Shown: in pieces, positions 32,205 to 44,173 of the stretch
Layout: every line of letters starts with the position of its first letter
Numbering within the stretch: position 1 is the stretch's first letter
Assembly: GCA_036250195.1 (NCBI GenBank)
Contig: JAVHZZ010000004.1
Coordinates: 255,068,728-255,132,727 of the forward strand
DNA from: Mixophyes australis
Lineage: Eukaryota > Chordata > Amphibia > Anura > Limnodynastidae
Reading direction: 5' to 3'
DNA: 64,000 bases
Notes under the pieces: generated by a model
The model's database searches: none
The model's input: the letters and a program-made list of their open reading frames with translations, nothing else
What the model was told of the DNA's origin: nothing
Program-made: the position numbers and the translations under genes

Positions 32205-32597
32205 TCCCTGTTTCACATCCTACATTAAATGTTGCTTCTCACATTTTGCATAGAGAAGTGTATCATAACATAAAATGACATATAATCTACTACTGATTAA
32301 GAGCCCCTCACAACAGTGCTCTATATGGCAATGAATGACGCCTTCCACTTTCAAATTTCTGCAGATTGCTGTCAAGAGTAGCAATTAGCATTTAAAGCAG
32401 GGAGCTGTAGAAATCCTATAAGGAAGGCTTCAAATAAATATTCTCCATATGATGAATTAGGATGAAATAATGGCTACGGAATTTGCCGGCGCTATAAAAA
32501 TAAATGTTGATGATGATTAACATATAGTTAAGGTCAATAATAGAGATGATGGCATTCTTTTACATTCTCCACTTCACTGGACCATCAGCCTTCCTTT
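32205..32597. other. Unassigned sequence with an L2 tail scrap
   Basis: No gene. 32470-32518 (GGCTACGGAATTTGCCGGCG, then TAAATGTTGATGATGA) is a short L2 3' tail. Confidence 0.6.
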
Positions 32598-33345
32598 TAT
32601 ACTGATCAGTCACAGCATTAACACCACCTGCCCAATATTGTTTAGGTCCCTCTTATGCTGCAAAAACATCTCTGACCCATCGAGACATGGACTCCACACC
32701 ATCTCTGACGGTGTCCCATGGTATCTGGAACCAAGATGTTAGCAGCAGATCATTTAAGTCCTGTAAGTTGCAAGGTGGGGTATTAGACTTGTTTTTCCAG
32801 CACATCCTACAGATGCTCAATCAAATTAAGATCTGAGCAATTTGGAGGCCAAGTCAATACCTTGAACTCTATGTTATGTTCCTCAAACCGTTCCTGAACA
32901 ATTTTTGCAGTGTGTCAGGGCGCATTATCCTGCACCTGGGAAATACTGTTGGCTTGAAGGGGTTTACATGGTCTGCAACAATGTTTAGGTAGGTGGACAC
33001 TCTGACCTGTCTGCAGCAAGCTGCGAAGCACTGTGTGTTCTGACACCTTTCTATCATAGCCAGCATTAACTTTTTCAGAAATTTGTGCTACAGTAGCTCT
33101 TCTCTGGGATTGGACCAGAAGGGCTAGCCTTCACTCCCCACATACATCAATGGGCTTTTCTGCACACTTGACCCTGTTGCCGGTTCACTGATTGTCCTTC
33201 CTTGGACCACTTATGGTAGGTCCCAACCACTGCATATCGGGAACACTCCACAAGACCTGCCGTCTGGTCATCATAATTTGGCCCTTGTCAAAGTCGCTCA
33301 GATCCTTATGCTTGCCCATTTTTCCTGCTTCCAACACACCAATAC
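32598..33345 (-). mobile_element. Tc1-like DNA transposon, internally deleted
   Basis: The left end reads ATACTGATCAGTCACAGCAT, resembling the Tc1-like TIR of this family. The transposase is read on the minus strand, with its N-terminal HTH part at 33319-33185 and later parts to 32640. The block between the HTH and the middle of the DDE domain is missing, and the right TIR is not recognisable. Confidence 0.87.
32640..33319 (-). pseudogene. Tc1-like transposase remnant
   Basis: Starts MGKHKDLSDFDKGQIMMTRR at 33319, the usual beginning of this fish/frog Tc1-like transposase. It then breaks after VLWSVPDMQWLGP. Further recognisable pieces in shifted frames are LNIVADHVNPFKPTVFP (about 32940-33000) and, nearer 32800, the region corresponding to the C-terminal NPIEHLW-type motif. 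At least one large deletion removes the first catalytic Asp region. Non-functional. Confidence 0.87.
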
Positions 33346-33938
33346 AAAAAAAGAATATAGAGTATTTATGCCTATATGCAGAGTTGTACACATCTTGAGA
33401 TTTGTCCATCTACGCATCTGCAGCATATGAGCCTGGTTTATGAAAAGTCATCATCAGTGAGTATTTGCACCTGACCTATATAAGATGCAAAAGATGTGCC
33501 TCAATGTCTTATCAAAAAAGCTCAAAAACTATGAACTCAGATTAAGAAGTTTCCTTTTTTTTAATCATGCATAATAGGATGCCTGGCTCAAAATGAGGAG
33601 CAACACCCACTATGACAAATACACATTGTTTTATACCCAGTTTATATCACAGGGGGGAAAAAGAAAGATGATGATCACAGCTGGTTTAAAATCCATCACT
33701 CCATTGATTACTACAATTATGCCTTGTGTCTGGATCACTCATAAATAACTTATTGTATAAATATATTTAAATTATTAGCACAGTATGCCAATCTATATCA
33801 TTGCAAATGTACTGATAGTTTTTTAGATTGTGTGTATTTTAGTATAGGAAATGTATTGATTTCTAATGTATTATGTCAGGCATTTGTTTGGGGAAATCTG
33901 TTGTATAGCTCGAAAGGAAACCCTCATTAAGGCTAATA
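33346..33938. other. Unassigned intergenic sequence
   Basis: No gene or element recognised. Confidence 0.55.
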
Positions 33939-34274
33939 GGGGCCTGATTCATTAAGGATCTTAACTTAAGAAACTTCTTATTTAAGTCTTCTGGACAAAA
34001 CCATGTTACAATACAAGGGGTGCAAATTAGTATTCTGTTTTGCACATAAGTTAAATAATGCCTGTTTTTTCATGTAGCACACAAATATCAACTTTAAATG
34101 TCAGTGTACAAATAAGCTATCAAGTATTTGTGTGCTACATGAAAAAACAGTCAGTATTTAACTTATGTGCAAAACAGAACACCAATTTGCACCCCTTGCA
34201 TTGTAACATGTTTTTTTTTCAAGGAGACTGAAATAAGAAGTTTCTCAAGTTAAGATCCTTAATTAATCAGGTCC
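33939..34274. mobile_element. Long-arm palindromic MITE with TA target duplication
   Basis: The left arm starts GGGGCCTGATTCATTAAGG. The right arm ends CCTTAATTAATCAGGTCC. Arms are about 150 bp and pair along their whole length around a loop near 34090-34120. TA flanks both ends (33937-33938, 34275-34276). No coding capacity. Confidence 0.92.
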
Positions 34275-34638
34275 TAGACCTTTTTCATGTGAAGTGACAA
34301 ACACTTGCTTAAGCCTAAATGCACCGCAGGAGGTTGTTACCCTCTTTTCATGTGTAGTTTTCATCCTGTATCTTAGAACCTGTCTGAATAATGCAACCAG
34401 CAAGTTTTAAAATATACCAGATTGGTGTCAACTTTGTCAACTTTGTATTGCATTTAAATTCAAGTCTGGAAAACAAATTGCATCCTGATGTTAAATATCT
34501 GATAATATATATGTCATTGCGGAAACATCTAGGGTCAGAGGGTGGTGGTACCCCCTGCTAACGTGTGTCAGAATGTGTTTAAAAGGAGCACTGTCATACC
34601 ATGTAATATATCATTTTTCATCTGACTTATGGTGATCA

Positions 34639-34977
34639 GGGCAGCATAGTGGCTCAGTGGTTAGCACTTCTGCCTCACAGCATTGGGGTCATGAGTTCAA
34701 TTCCCGACCATGGCCTTATCTGTGTGGAGTTTGTATGTTCTCCCCGTGTTTGTGTGGTTTTCCTCCGGGTGCTCCGGTTTCCTCCCACATTCCAAAAACT
34801 TACTAGTAGGTTAATTGGCTGCTATCAAAATTGACCCTAGTCTGTCTCTGTCTCTGTATGTTAGGGAATTTAGACTGTAAACTCCAATTGGGCAGGGACT
34901 GATGTGAATGAGTTCTTTGTACAGCGCTGCAGAATTTGTGGTGCTATATAAATAAATGGTGATGATGATGATGATCA
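34639..34977 (+). mobile_element. Full-length V-SINE-like element
   Basis: The best-preserved SINE in the window. A-box region TGGCTCAGTGGTTAGCACT, B-box region GGTCATGAGTTCAATTCCC, central TCCTCCGGGTGCTCCGG, and a tail TGTACAGCGCTGCAGAAT ending in GATGATGATGATGAT. Confidence 0.92.
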
Positions 34978-35700
34978 CCAGTACCACAAACTGGTGTGTA
35001 AAGTTCCACTTGAGCAATAAAACATCACTGCTTTAAGCTTCTGCCTGCGACTATTACCTGTTGTATCCTGTGAACAACAGATGAGAGCTTACACTCTAAT
35101 CCATTTCCCAGCTGTCCTGTGTTGAACCCAGCATCTCTACCCACTACCCAGCAGCCCTGATCCATAGTAAGCGGTCAGGAGGTACCAGCCAGCCCACAGC
35201 AAAGGGGCATTGCAGCAGCTATACCAGCTACCTTAGAAGTATGCGATTCTGGACACCACAAAGAAGTTCAGTGGTAGCAGCCAAATTCTCCTACAGCTTG
35301 TGCGCAGTTGATATTCACAGTTGGCTAGTGTCTGGTAGGGGTGGTCAGTAACAATCGGTTACTGATGGTGAGAAGAAAACCAAGATAAACTGTGCAGGAA
35401 TTACATTCCCTCCATTTCTCCTCACCCCCTACAGACCAGGTGGTTAAGTAAGCCCATCTGGTCACATGCCTCTTAGGACGTCAACAGGTTTTCCTGAAAT
35501 CTTTTGTGGGCAGACAATTTACAGAAAACTCTTCTGATCTTAAGTAAATAGTTTATCGAACAGGATGTACTAGTGGTACATGCAGGCACAGTTGTATGCA
35601 AGCCAGCAAAAACATTTTATGAAGACAGTTACAGTTAATATTGCTTAATTTTATGTTTCAACCATTCAGTTTATGCATCAGCCATTTCACTCTGATCCAG
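34978..35700. other. Unassigned, possibly an LTR R-U5/leader remnant
   Basis: GAGCAATAAAACATCACTGC at about 35012 looks like an LTR polyadenylation region. Downstream, TTCAGTGGTAGCAGCC near 35268 resembles the start of a retroelement leader. No coding region follows, so this is weak. Confidence 0.35.
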
Positions 35701-36556
35701 CCATTTAATTATCATAGTCTCTTATAAGACTGTGATAGTAATGCCTGATAGTAATGCGTGATGACGTGACGTCATCACGCCCGACATTCAGTGAGTAGCG
35801 GCGCAGAGAGGAGACAGCAAGCAAGAAGACAGAAGACAAGAAGAGAAGAAAAGAGAAGAAAGAAGCCAATAGAAAAGGTAAGTGAAGGAACGGTAGCAAA
35901 GGGGAGCAAAAGCAGCATGGCAGAGTGTGAAGGGAGAGCAAATGCAGCATGACACAGTGTGAAGGGGGTAAAAGCAGCATAGCACAGTGTGAAGGGGGGC
36001 AATAGCAGCATGGCACAGTGTGGTGAAGAGGGGCATTACTGTGGCATAATATGAACTGGGTGCATTACTGTGGCATCATTTGAAACTGGGGCACTACTGT
36101 GTGGCATAACATGACATTACTATTATCTTGATATTAGCAGCATAAAATAAGAAATATTTTAATATTTTTTCATTAATATTTTAAAACTTTTTCTTATAAC
36201 ATAATCTACTTTTGTGTACCTCTTTTAGTGTTCTTATTTGAGTATTAAATGCATTAAATATTAAACTACCTTTCGGTATATATTTTTGTATACTTAAAAC
36301 GGTCATTAGGGCAGAGAATCGGTTGTTCATTTATTTGAATCCCACCACTGGATATCTAACTATATATTTTTAAGTAATTGTGCTGTTATTAAACTGTGCA
36401 ATGGCCTGTAATGCAGTACAATTGGCTAATAATCAAAATATTTACACATTTATATGACTGTTTCCATGTATACTTGGAATATTTCAGCAGTCACCACTTA
36501 ATGGGCCCAAATTGATTTTTGCCATGGGTCCCTTTTTGTCTAAACCCAGCCCTGCT
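35700..36556 (+). mobile_element. Non-autonomous hAT-like element with CRE palindrome and minisatellite
   Basis: The palindrome GCGTGATGACGTGACGTCATCACGC (about 35756-35780) holds the CRE core TGACGTCA. A purine-rich exon-like stretch and a donor-like AAAGGTAAGTGAAG at 35875 follow, then a minisatellite (35900-36110). The right end CCCAGCCCTG at 36547-36556 is hAT-like. The left end and TSD were not found. Confidence 0.5.
35900..36110. repeat. ~31-bp minisatellite
   Basis: About four units with GCAGCATGGCACAGTGTGAAG, followed by about three units with GCATTACTGTGGCATAATATG. Confidence 0.85.
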
Positions 36557-37437
36557 TTTGAGCTTACATATTTTAGGATGGCTGGATATTGTCAGCATGG
36601 TGTCTTCTGGGTATAAGTTTCAGCACAAAATAATTGATGTATTAAGAGTTGAAATATCCAGACATATTTACCAGTATAATACATATGGGAAATGCACTCA
36701 CTACTGTTAAATATTAGAAGTTATCACCATATAATAGCATGATGCTACAGGCCAGGTCATGGAACTTCACACTGATATCTATTATTTTTATATTTCACAG
36801 AAGGGTTGTGTTGTTACTTATATTATACATATAGTAATTTCATGTCAAAGAATTAAATCATTTTAGTATTTCAATTCCTGTTGCATTAAATTATGTTTCA
36901 GTATACTTATTTTATAATGGGTTTTTACTAATGAGAGAAAGAAAAAACTGTCACACAGCAGAGAGGATTCTGGGAGAGGAGCTGGGGCAGGTGCTGGGTA
37001 CATTGTGTGCAGTGTAATGCCTTAAGTAAATTTGATTGAGGTAGGAAAGAATAAAGCAGATCATCTTTAAGTATTGTTAAACGCATAGTATGAACAAAAG
37101 TTATCTATACTTGTTCATTGGTCTTTTTAATTATGGTAGCTTTCTGCCAGGTTCTACATTTAACCTCTAGGCATATGAAATAATAAAGTGCTAAATGCCC
37201 TGTTATAGAAATGAACTGTTAGTGTAGGTACCCATCTGAATGAGGTCACATTGGCATGGATGTCCTATAATGGATACAGTAGTGAAATATATTGTTATCC
37301 TTGACTATCAATTTCAGAATGTGACAAAAATAAGGATATATTTCACAATTGTTTATAAAAGTATTCACACTACTTATATACTGTAGAACACATTATCATT
37401 ACTATTTATTATATATTAGACATAAACTTTTTGCCTA
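36557..37437. other. Unassigned intergenic sequence
   Basis: No gene or element recognised. Confidence 0.55.
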
Positions 37438-37442
37438 CAATT

Positions 37443-38416
37443 TGTTACGATTTTGATGCCTTAGTCAGTATTAGCACAGGCTTACCTAGGGCGCAGAGTC
37501 TAACGGCCTTCCGGTCTTCACCAAGAACCACCGCAAGGTAGTGTGGACTTAGCTGCCGAAGAACCGCAGGTCGCGGCCCCCAGATTAGCCTACTGACGTA
37601 AGGGAGAAAGTTCTAAGTGATGGCAGGCAGACAAGAAAATAGACAATGCGGTGCAAGTAAAGGCACTAACCGTTAATTCCAGGTGTTGTAGGTCTGGAAC
37701 AGTAACCGGTAGATGCACGGAGGCAATGGGTGCGTGGCAGGGTCCAGAGAATAGTTGGTAACACAGCCGAGTCGGTACACAGAAGGTATCAGGTATACGG
37801 TGCCAGAGGGGGATCCAGAGAATAGTTGGTAACACAGCCGAGTCGGTACACAGAAGATATCAGGTATGCGGTGCCAGAGGGAGATCCAGAGAATAGTTGG
37901 TAACACAGCCGAGTCGGTACACAGAAGGTATCAGGTATACGGTGCCATAGGGGGATCCAGAGAATAGTTGGTAACACAGCCGAGTCGGTACACAGAAGAT
38001 ATCAGGTATGCGGTGCCAGAGGGAGATCCAGAGAATAGTTGGTAACACAGCCGAGTCGGTACACAGAAGATAGCCCAGTTGCGAAGTGCCAGGGATAAGC
38101 CAAAGAATAGTCAGGTCACAGCCAGGTAGGTACACAGGAGTAGGAGGAATAGAGGGGTTAACAGGGAGCAGGTTCACAGGAGTCAGGACACAGGAACTGT
38201 AGCCAGGAACAGGAAACACATTGCTCTGACACAGGCAGCGTGTCAGAGCAGGGGAGATATAGGAGTTTGAATTCCCCGCCCAGGAGTCACATGATCGGCA
38301 GCAGAGAGAACCCGGAAGTGCGGCAGCGCTAACAGAAGAAGCGCTGAAGATATCGGACACCGCTGTCAGCTCCCGCTGACAGCGCAGCGGAACGGGAACA
38401 AGGTAAGTTCCTAACA
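37443..38416 (-). mobile_element. Solo gypsy LTR with 5-bp TSD and internal 71-bp repeats
   Basis: On the minus strand it begins TGTTAGGAACTTACC at 38416 and ends ATCGTAACA at 37443. CAATT is duplicated at 37438-37442 and 38417-38421. Near its 3' end it shares GGCCGCGACCTG and GTTAGACTCTGCGCCC with the LTRs at 18484 and 56201. Confidence 0.93.
37744..38130. repeat. 71-bp tandem repeats inside a solo LTR
   Basis: Units start at 37744, 37815, 37886, 37957 and 38028 (exact 71-bp spacing), each with AGAATAGTTGGTAACACAGC. A decayed unit follows. Units alternate between two variants (GGTATCAGGTATACGG and GATATCAGGTATGCGG), a 142-bp higher-order pattern. Confidence 0.93.
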
Positions 38417-38421
38417 CAATT

Positions 38422-41372
38422 CTTCCACTGTCCTTAAAATTGTTAACATTGGAGCAAACACCATTGTGGAACTGATGAAAGCTGGTCACCACAACGAGTT
38501 TAAAAGTTAAGTACAGAGCAGGAAATTAAACCTACCATGCTGAGAGATTTAAAAATATACTACATTATAGCAGGTTTTCTCAACCATGTTTTCCAAGCCA
38601 GAATATATTTTGTATCCTTACGAAGACTTTTGCTTGCTACTAACTTGTACTTGGTCAGTAAATGAAACAAAACAAATATCCTTCATTCAAAACTGAATCA
38701 TTGGGTCTTGAAGCTGAAATCAATACTTAGCTTGGTAGGGTATTAAAGAAAATCCACAGAGCAATAAGGTGGAGTTGACTACAGATTTTAACTGTAACTT
38801 TCTATAGCCTTGTTTATAGGGAAATGCAATATCTAAATGGTTTGCTATATTTTCTTGTATATTCTTGGTGAATACAACTTATTGTGCTCCCACATGTCAA
38901 TCTGAGATAAATGGTAATTGCTTGCACAACCCATGTGACACCAATAGGACGCATTTTTCACGTTTCATTATAATCTGACCACTCATTGCCACTGTGCTCA
39001 TGCGAACAACAAATTATACCCACTCATGCTAACAACAAATTATACCCAGTTAGGAGAAACAATGTAAAAACTAACTAATATTAATAAAAAAAGTAAGTAA
39101 TATTTAGCAATCAAATTATTTAACTAGAGGATATTTAAATAAAATAAGCAAAACCAAAGCTTTTAAAAACTTTCCATAAATATCATACAATAGACTTATA
39201 AAATAAAAAATCACTTTAGTGGCAGATTATGACATAGACATTTTGACTGGTACCATGGGCCCCAGGGCAATAAGGTGGTGCACACCTTACCTATTTAAAC
39301 TCACTGGTGCAAGTATGATTTTGACAAAAGTTAAAGTAAGCTTGGGTTGAGTGGATTACTGTATATTTAATTTGGAGAAATATTCTTGCTGTTTATTGCA
39401 ATTACTTGGAATATTACACTTGCTGAGTAGTTTAATAAGTGATCCAGTGTGGATATTTAAGATTTATGAGTGCTTCAGTGGGTGCTTAAGCATGAAAATG
39501 TTTGTAGTGGATGCCCTTAGCTTAATCATTGTGCAGTATACATTGTTTTAATTTGTACTTACCCTAAAAATAACTTTCTAGTTGAATGAAACAGCCTCAT
39601 ATTTATATAAAGTTGTATCAACAATGTAAATTAATAAGTGACACGCTAACATTTATAAATTCATAATAAATAAAATTCTAATAGCAGGCCTACAAATCCT
39701 CTGAAGAAAATGCCTGCCAGGAAAGGTCAGGCTTCTATGCAAAGTGTATGTGTTGGATAAGAAGCAATGGTTTCCTATTTGCCAATGAGTGACATTCAGT
39801 TACCAGCTGAGCAATCTAATGTCGCTCACTGGCCAATGGGAAACCAGTGTTCTCCAGTCAATCAACGAGCACACTGTGCTCACTCCAAGGAGGATACATT
39901 GCCTTGAGAACTGGCATGTGAGCAACAATCTATTCTGAATTATCAGAATTGGATGAATCTCAAAGGTGCTTACCAATCAATGAGAAAGTATGCTGCTGGT
40001 AGAAAGTGAGATTGTCCAGCAGGTTTATTGATAGATTTACTGGACTTTTATATGTATTGCACTTGAAAGAATTCATTTAAATGAGACCTATTTGGAATTC
40101 ATACAATCTATCAGCACCCATGTGAAGGGCGGAAATATGACAAAGAAGGATTAATTATTGAGATTAATAGTCCATAGGTTAAACAGTGAACATTTTATCT
40201 AGATTGGATAAATTTCATAAAACACCACTAATCAATTTATATGATCCTAGTAATCTTATTGGACTTACATATGATATAATTACACTCGAAATATTGGTCT
40301 ATTCGTGATCTATTTTATTGTGTTTTGATCTAGCCTTACTTATTGGGTCAATACAGAGCCATCTTAAGCATTTATATGTATTAAGGTGTTGTAATTATTT
40401 TTTTATAAGATTCCATATCTATGTTCATTGTTTTTAACAATTTATTTTTTAATAAATTGTTTGTTTTTGACCATTTCATGAACTCATTTATGGTTATTGG
40501 CAATTGGTTACGGTGCTGTTTCTTTTTTGAATAGTTTTCTATTAAAGAGCCCACAGACTCTTTTTTACAGCAGCAGGTTCCATTTTTGCCTACTATTCTC
40601 AATATTCATCTGACAGTGCCAAGGACTTTCATTTGCTTTTGAACTATGATAGGATCCTTGAGGTTGATACATGAGTATTTTGGCACAAATCGTTCTTCTG
40701 CTCTATGTAACAATAACGGAACTCGTTCTAATCCCTCTCCAATCTATACATTAGATAGTTTCATCTCTCTCTTTAGTCTCCATATGTTAGAGCTGTAAAT
40801 ATTACTTTTGTGCTTATTGATATAACAGTACAGAGAAATGCGAAACTAAGCACACCCCCTAAGCTGGCATCACCATTTTGCCCTATACCAGCAGGGGGTG
40901 GGGCCTCCATGATGCATAAATCACGTCACAAAGCCCCGCCCCATCCATTTAACTTAGCAAACTGGCCAGGATCCAGGAGGTTGCCCTCCTCCCAGAAATT
41001 CGGGAGTCTCATTGACATTCCGAGAGAGTAGGCAACTATGGGGTACGAATACATAATTCTTTGCATTTAACAATAATTCATCATGTTATGAAGCAAGAGT
41101 TACTCCCTTTATTAACTCTCATAATAGTTTCTAAAGATACTCTCCAGACTGCAGCCTCTCAAGTTCCGCTGCTTATGTTAAGTTCTTGTAAGCTGATTAT
41201 AATGGGATACATTGTGAGTTTACTGTTATAAATTCAGTCTCTCTCTGATCCAAATAACACCTAGTACTCTCTCACATTTCAATCCCCATTGAATGCTATA
41301 GTTTTATTACTGCAGTTGCTCTAATTAGGAATAAATGTATGCATTGTGTAATAAAGACCAATCCCTTATTAA
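38422..41372. other. Unassigned intergenic sequence (~3 kb)
   Basis: AT-rich, with no recognised gene. A GC-richer patch at about 40850-41040 (CCCCCTAAGCTGGCATCACC ... GAGAGAGTAGGCAACTATG) looks like part of a non-autonomous DNA element. The frame at 40381-40602 is listed separately. Confidence 0.55.
40381..40602 (-). other. Unidentified 73-codon open frame
   Basis: Lys/Asn-rich frame with NGTCCCKKESVG, NEFMKWSKTNNLLKN and NIDMESYKKII. The composition looks protein-like compared with the surrounding sequence, and it may be the C-terminal end of a decayed element protein. I recognise no family. Confidence 0.25.
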
Positions 41373-42230
41373 AGTTATTTCATCGTTTTCCAGTCAGCAT
41401 TGTCTAAGCGATTTATGTGTTCCAAAGCACAAGCAATTTATTTAGCAAAAAACAAGAAAAGGTTTAGCAGTTCCATAAACAAGTAAAATACAGTACAATA
41501 TAGCCGATACATGATACATAATAAAGATGTTACATTAAAGCAGGAAAGTATAAAAACCAAAATGCATTACATCTTCCTTATAGGGTTCACCCAGGTTCAA
41601 TGAATGCACCCATGCTCTCACGTTCCCAGAATCAAAAGAGATAGATCAAAAGCCAGCATGCTTGTATATACTTGTACAGATAACACTTAGTGAGGTCTTC
41701 ATTGTTCCAGGGTTAATGGTATTTCAGTTCCTTGCAAGTTACAGGTCAGTTAATTTGATCCTTACAAAGGGGGAGGGGAAACTTCCCCCACCCTATTGTT
41801 CCCATGATTTGACTCTGAATGACCAGTTCAAACTGACCCACATAAAAGTATTTTTAGGCATTAATCTCATATTGCTTGTTTCTTGCTATCGCTAGATGCG
41901 ATCGCTATTCCGTCAACACCGGGTTAATGCTGGTGAAATAAGCTTTAATATGAGACCAAACTCTTTACTTTTTTAAAACACCTGAACCATAAATACCTTT
42001 ACTACAGTATTATATATGCATAAATAAACAAACTTATACATTTTACTAATAAATGAATGTGGATTTTAACATTAATAAATATGAACTATATATAACTGAA
42101 TGTGTAAGTGCGAGTGTATGCGTGCGTCATTTATTGTGCGATTGCGTCATGACATGTGGTGTACTGAATGTAATCGCACGGTGAAACAATATTAAGCAAT
42201 ATACTTTTATCCAATTATTCGACTTTGACA
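41373..42230 (-). mobile_element. Diverged solo LTR of the same ERV group
   Basis: On the minus strand it begins TGTCAAAGTCGAATAATTGG at 42230, like the ERV LTRs at 21144 and 58122. It ends with GCTAAATAAATTGCTTGTGC, then TTTGGAACACATAAATCG and GATGAAATAACT, matching their R-U5 end (including AATAAA). The middle is poorly alignable by eye. No clear TSD. Confidence 0.72.
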
Positions 42231-42389
42231 CCCTCAATTGTTATACTGATAGCTCTACTATTGATTTTAATTCAGTTTTATATACCCAGACGTCTACGGT
42301 CTCACTCCAATATTATAGTTGATTGTACCACTTTTAAATGCAGTCTTCTCTTATTAGAGACTTGAGGCCGACATGGAAGTATTCCATGA

Positions 42390-43065
42390 TAGCCCTGCTC
42401 CCTGCGTTGATGGGGTGTAGCAGTGAGCAGCTTATTTCTGTTGCTGTTGTTTTTTTACACGCGGGGGTGGGGAGGGAGGGAAGCAATTAAAAACATTGGT
42501 GGTCAGTGGACAGCAACAGGCAGCCAATTGCTAGGCTGTCTGTTGCTGTATGGGATCTCACAGTACTCTGCGGCAGACAGGAAGTCTCAGTTCACTTCCT
42601 GTCTGCCTGATCTGAGGAGCGACGCCGGCCAGCTCAACTAAAGGTAAGTGAACAGGCTGCCTATACTATAGGGAGAGGGGACTGACTATACTAAACAATA
42701 GGGAGGAGGGATGTCTATACTAAACTTAAGGTAAATGAGCGGGAAGCCTATACTAACCTATAAAGAGGGAGTGCTGCTTATGCTAAACTATAGGGAGGGG
42801 GGCTGCCTATACTAAACTATAGGGAGGGGGGGATTGCCTATACTAACCTATAGGGAGGGGGGACTGCCTATATTAACCTATAGGGGGGGACTGCCTATAC
42901 TAACCTATAGGGAGGGGGGGGACTGCCTATACTAACCTATAGGGAGGGGGGGACCTCGTATACTAACCTATAGGGAGTGGGGACTGCCTATACTAACCTA
43001 TAGGGGGGGGACTGCCTCTACTAACCTATAGGGAGGGGGGACTGCCTATACGAACCTATAGGGAG
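42390..43065 (+). mobile_element. Probable non-autonomous element with hairpin, donor-like site and minisatellite
   Basis: An inverted repeat CAGACAGGAAGT ... ACTTCCTGTCTG (about 42574-42606) is followed by AAAGGTAAGTGAAC at 42640. A 30-bp minisatellite then fills 42655-43065. This is the same order as the elements at 35700 and 44378. Termini are not identified. Confidence 0.45.
42655..43065. repeat. ~30-bp minisatellite (about 13 units)
   Basis: Unit contains CTGCCTATACTAACCTATAGG followed by a G-run of variable length. The variation is mostly in the G-run. Confidence 0.92.
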
Positions 43066-43392
43066 TGTGTGTTTCTGCCATTACTCTAACAAGCCCATTG
43101 TTAGCTTGTTTAGGGAGGGCCATGTTGGACTTGCACTTCAGCCACAAAAGTGCCACTCCTTGTGGATGAACTGCTTGGCTTGATGAATTGTACGTGCTAC
43201 CTCTCCTAAAATTGAATGGAAATCAATGGAAATTAGTGTTACTGAGGTTAATAATAATGTAGGTACAAAATAATAACGAAATGGTGTGATTTTACCCCCA
43301 AAAATTAATTTAATAAAAAAGTAGCTAACCAAAACTAAAACCCAAAGCTAATCCAGATCCAAAACCAAAACACGGGGGTCAGTGAGCATCTT
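43066..43392. other. Unassigned sequence
   Basis: No gene or element recognised. Confidence 0.5.
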
Positions 43393-44173
43393 CAGTTTTA
43401 AATCTCGAAATTCCTGTCTGTGTTCCTCTGACGTAATGTTAAAACTCTACAACAGGGCACTTTTGATTGCCTCATAATCTCCGTCCATCTCAAGTGGAAG
43501 ATCTACAAAGGATCTCGCAAATCAGGGGTTAAATACTGTGCCCACTGATCTTTATGCAGTCCATACTGTCGGCATGTCTTTTTAAATCCTCTCAAAAAAG
43601 CATCCAAATCCCCATCTTTTTCCAATATATGGAAATTCTTTGGACGGGGACTGCTGATACCAGCCTCTCTGCCTTCTGGCTGGCATTGGAGCTTGGCAAG
43701 CTCCAGCTGGTATCTCCTTTCTGCCTCTCGCTCAGCAGCTTATCTTTCTGCCTGGTGCTCTGCTTGGCACTCTGCTGCCTCTATAGCAGCGTGCCTCTCT
43801 GCTGCCTCCAAAGCAGTGCGCCTCTCCTGACGGTCAGCAGATTCCTTCTCCTGGAACTGCTGTATAAGTTGCATTTTAGTTGTAATGTCCGCTGGGCCAA
43901 AATATTTTAGGGCAGTTTGCAAAAAACATCCATAGCAGTGTCCACACATGAAGTATTAGAATCACCCAAAATTAACAGTCTACTGTTTTGAGCAATATCC
44001 ACAGTCCGGTCCGCTTCTGAATCCTGGCTGTGCCCTTCTGCAGCTTTATGCTGCTCTTTCTGCACAAGAGCTTCAATCAATTGCTCCTAGCTATTGCCAC
44101 TAGTGGGAATAACTCCATCCTCACATTTTGAAATCAGTGCTTCCTTTGTCATGCGTTTATATGCCGCAGCCAT
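43393..44173 (-). pseudogene. Gmr1-like gag fragment (copy 1)
   Basis: The start corresponds to ATG 44173 (MAAAYKRMTKEALISKCEDG), a SAP-like N-terminus seen in Gmr1-type Gag. A TAG at 44087-44089 replaces the Lys codon found in copy 2 (55475 region), and frameshifts follow. The coiled region LKCNL/QQFQEKESADRQERR lies near 43800-43880 and the capsid part near 43400-43650. Truncated at 43393. Confidence 0.8.

Noticed and set aside
37590..38492. Repeated 60- to 210-codon minus-strand frames with Cys/Tyr-rich periodicity
   Set aside because: They arise from the 71-bp repeats inside a solo LTR, with no conserved domain.
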